Below are positions 63,455 to 64,000 of a DNA stretch of 64,000 bases, piece by piece. The notes beneath the pieces are model-generated. The model did not search any database and was not told where the DNA came from. It saw only the letters and a list, made by a program, of their open reading frames with translations. Source of the DNA: Peptoniphilus harei (GTDB lineage: Bacteria > Bacillota > Clostridia > Tissierellales > Peptoniphilaceae). Each line of letters starts with the position of its first letter. Position 1 is the first letter of the stretch. A program made the position numbers and the translations under genes. The stretch covers positions 620,001 to 684,000 of the forward strand of contig NZ_UATM01000032.1 in NCBI RefSeq assembly GCF_900454685.1, written 5' to 3'.

Positions 63455-64000
63455 AGTAACCATTTTGATAATGTGGATGCGAAACAAAAAGAGATAATCA
63501 GACTTCGTAAAAAATTGAAACAGGTTGAAATGGAGAATGATATTTTAAAGCAAGCTGCACTACTGTTAGGCAAAAAATAGACCTCATTATCTCGAACCGA
63601 GATAAATATAGCATTAGTGCAATGTGTAGACTACTTGGGGTCACAAGAAGTTTAGTCTATTATCATTTGAACAAAGAAAAAGATGTGAAATTAGATGAAG
63701 ATGAAAAACTAATAGAAGAAATAAAAGAAATATTCAGAAGAAGTAGAAACAACTATGGAACACGCAAAATAAAAAAAAACTAGGGAAAATTGGATATAAA
63801 ATATCGAGAAGAAAAATAGGCCGAATAATGAAGAAAAATGGCCTAGTCTCAAACTATACAGTAGCACAATATAAAGTAATAAGATCCAAATGCAACGAAG
63901 AAGACATCCCTAACCTTTTAAATAGATAATTTGACAATAGAGACTATTTAGAAGCAATAGTAAGCGACCTAACATATGTAAGAGTAGGAAAAACATGGAA
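63455..64000 (+). mobile_element. IS3-family insertion sequence, partial and decayed
   Basis: An orfA tail (63455-63580, [21 protein letters not shown], the leucine-zipper end typical of IS3 orfA) is followed, through a run of A at the junction, by orfB in another frame. OrfB has DKYSISAMCRLLGVTRSLVYYH, the IS3-type HTH, and later YLEAIVSDLTYVRVGKTW, where the integrase core with its first Asp begins. It is broken by one missing A in a run of nine (63771-63779) and a TAA near 63927. The copy runs off the window. Confidence 0.82.

Overview
The window is AT-rich DNA from a low-GC Gram-positive anaerobe. Frequent TTG starts with strong AGGAGG sites, AGG arginine codons, an SLH-domain surface protein, a DUF1002 secreted protein and a Rex regulator fit the Tissierellia/Peptoniphilaceae branch of the Firmicutes (Anaerococcus or Peptoniphilus type). 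This placement is an inference from gene style, not from a marker gene.

Layout. 1-20.2 kb is core chromosome: a secreted glycerophosphodiesterase-like protein (runs off the left edge), rex, an OGG1-type 8-oxoguanine glycosylase with a broken frame, an aminotransferase, murA, a five-gene oligopeptide/dipeptide ABC operon, a metallopeptidase/J-domain pair, an ECF sigma/anti-sigma pair, a zinc-ribbon/SH3 membrane protein and a 2-hydroxyacid dehydrogenase. 18.2-31.1 kb is a complete type I-C CRISPR-Cas locus (cas3, cas5c, cas8c, cas7c, cas4, cas1, cas2, leader, and an array of about 60 repeats). 31.7-39.8 kb is a protein-quality cluster (proS, a PC4-like gene, tig, clpP, clpX, lon, engB). 40.0-49.6 kb holds a DUF1002 protein, a nitroreductase, a candidate small RNA, an SLH protein, a phosphonate-type ABC operon with a 5'-nucleotidase-like enzyme, and rlmD. 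49.6-62.8 kb is an integrated mobilizable element carrying an IetA/IetS defence pair, a MobC/relaxase module, a TetR plus paired ABC transporter operon and a large serine recombinase. It appears to sit inside the 3' end of rlmD. The right edge is a decayed IS3-family element.

Main discovery candidate. Between cas3 and cas5c, on the minus strand, there is a compact transcription unit: an extended -10, a hairpin plus the 11-nt CRISPR 5' handle, a short guide-like segment, and a rho-independent terminator. The guide-like segment matches a site in the cas5c promoter next to a TTC PAM. Its mismatches in the first 14 positions are only at 6 and 12, the positions type I Cascade does not read. This looks like a crRNA-like RNA through which Cascade represses its own operon.

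Caution. Eight single-base changes in A/T homopolymers break seven otherwise normal genes (ogg, cas8c, phnE, relaxase twice, a small element gene, the recombinase, the IS3 orfB). Many or all may be sequencing errors, so the affected genes are described as probably one gene each.
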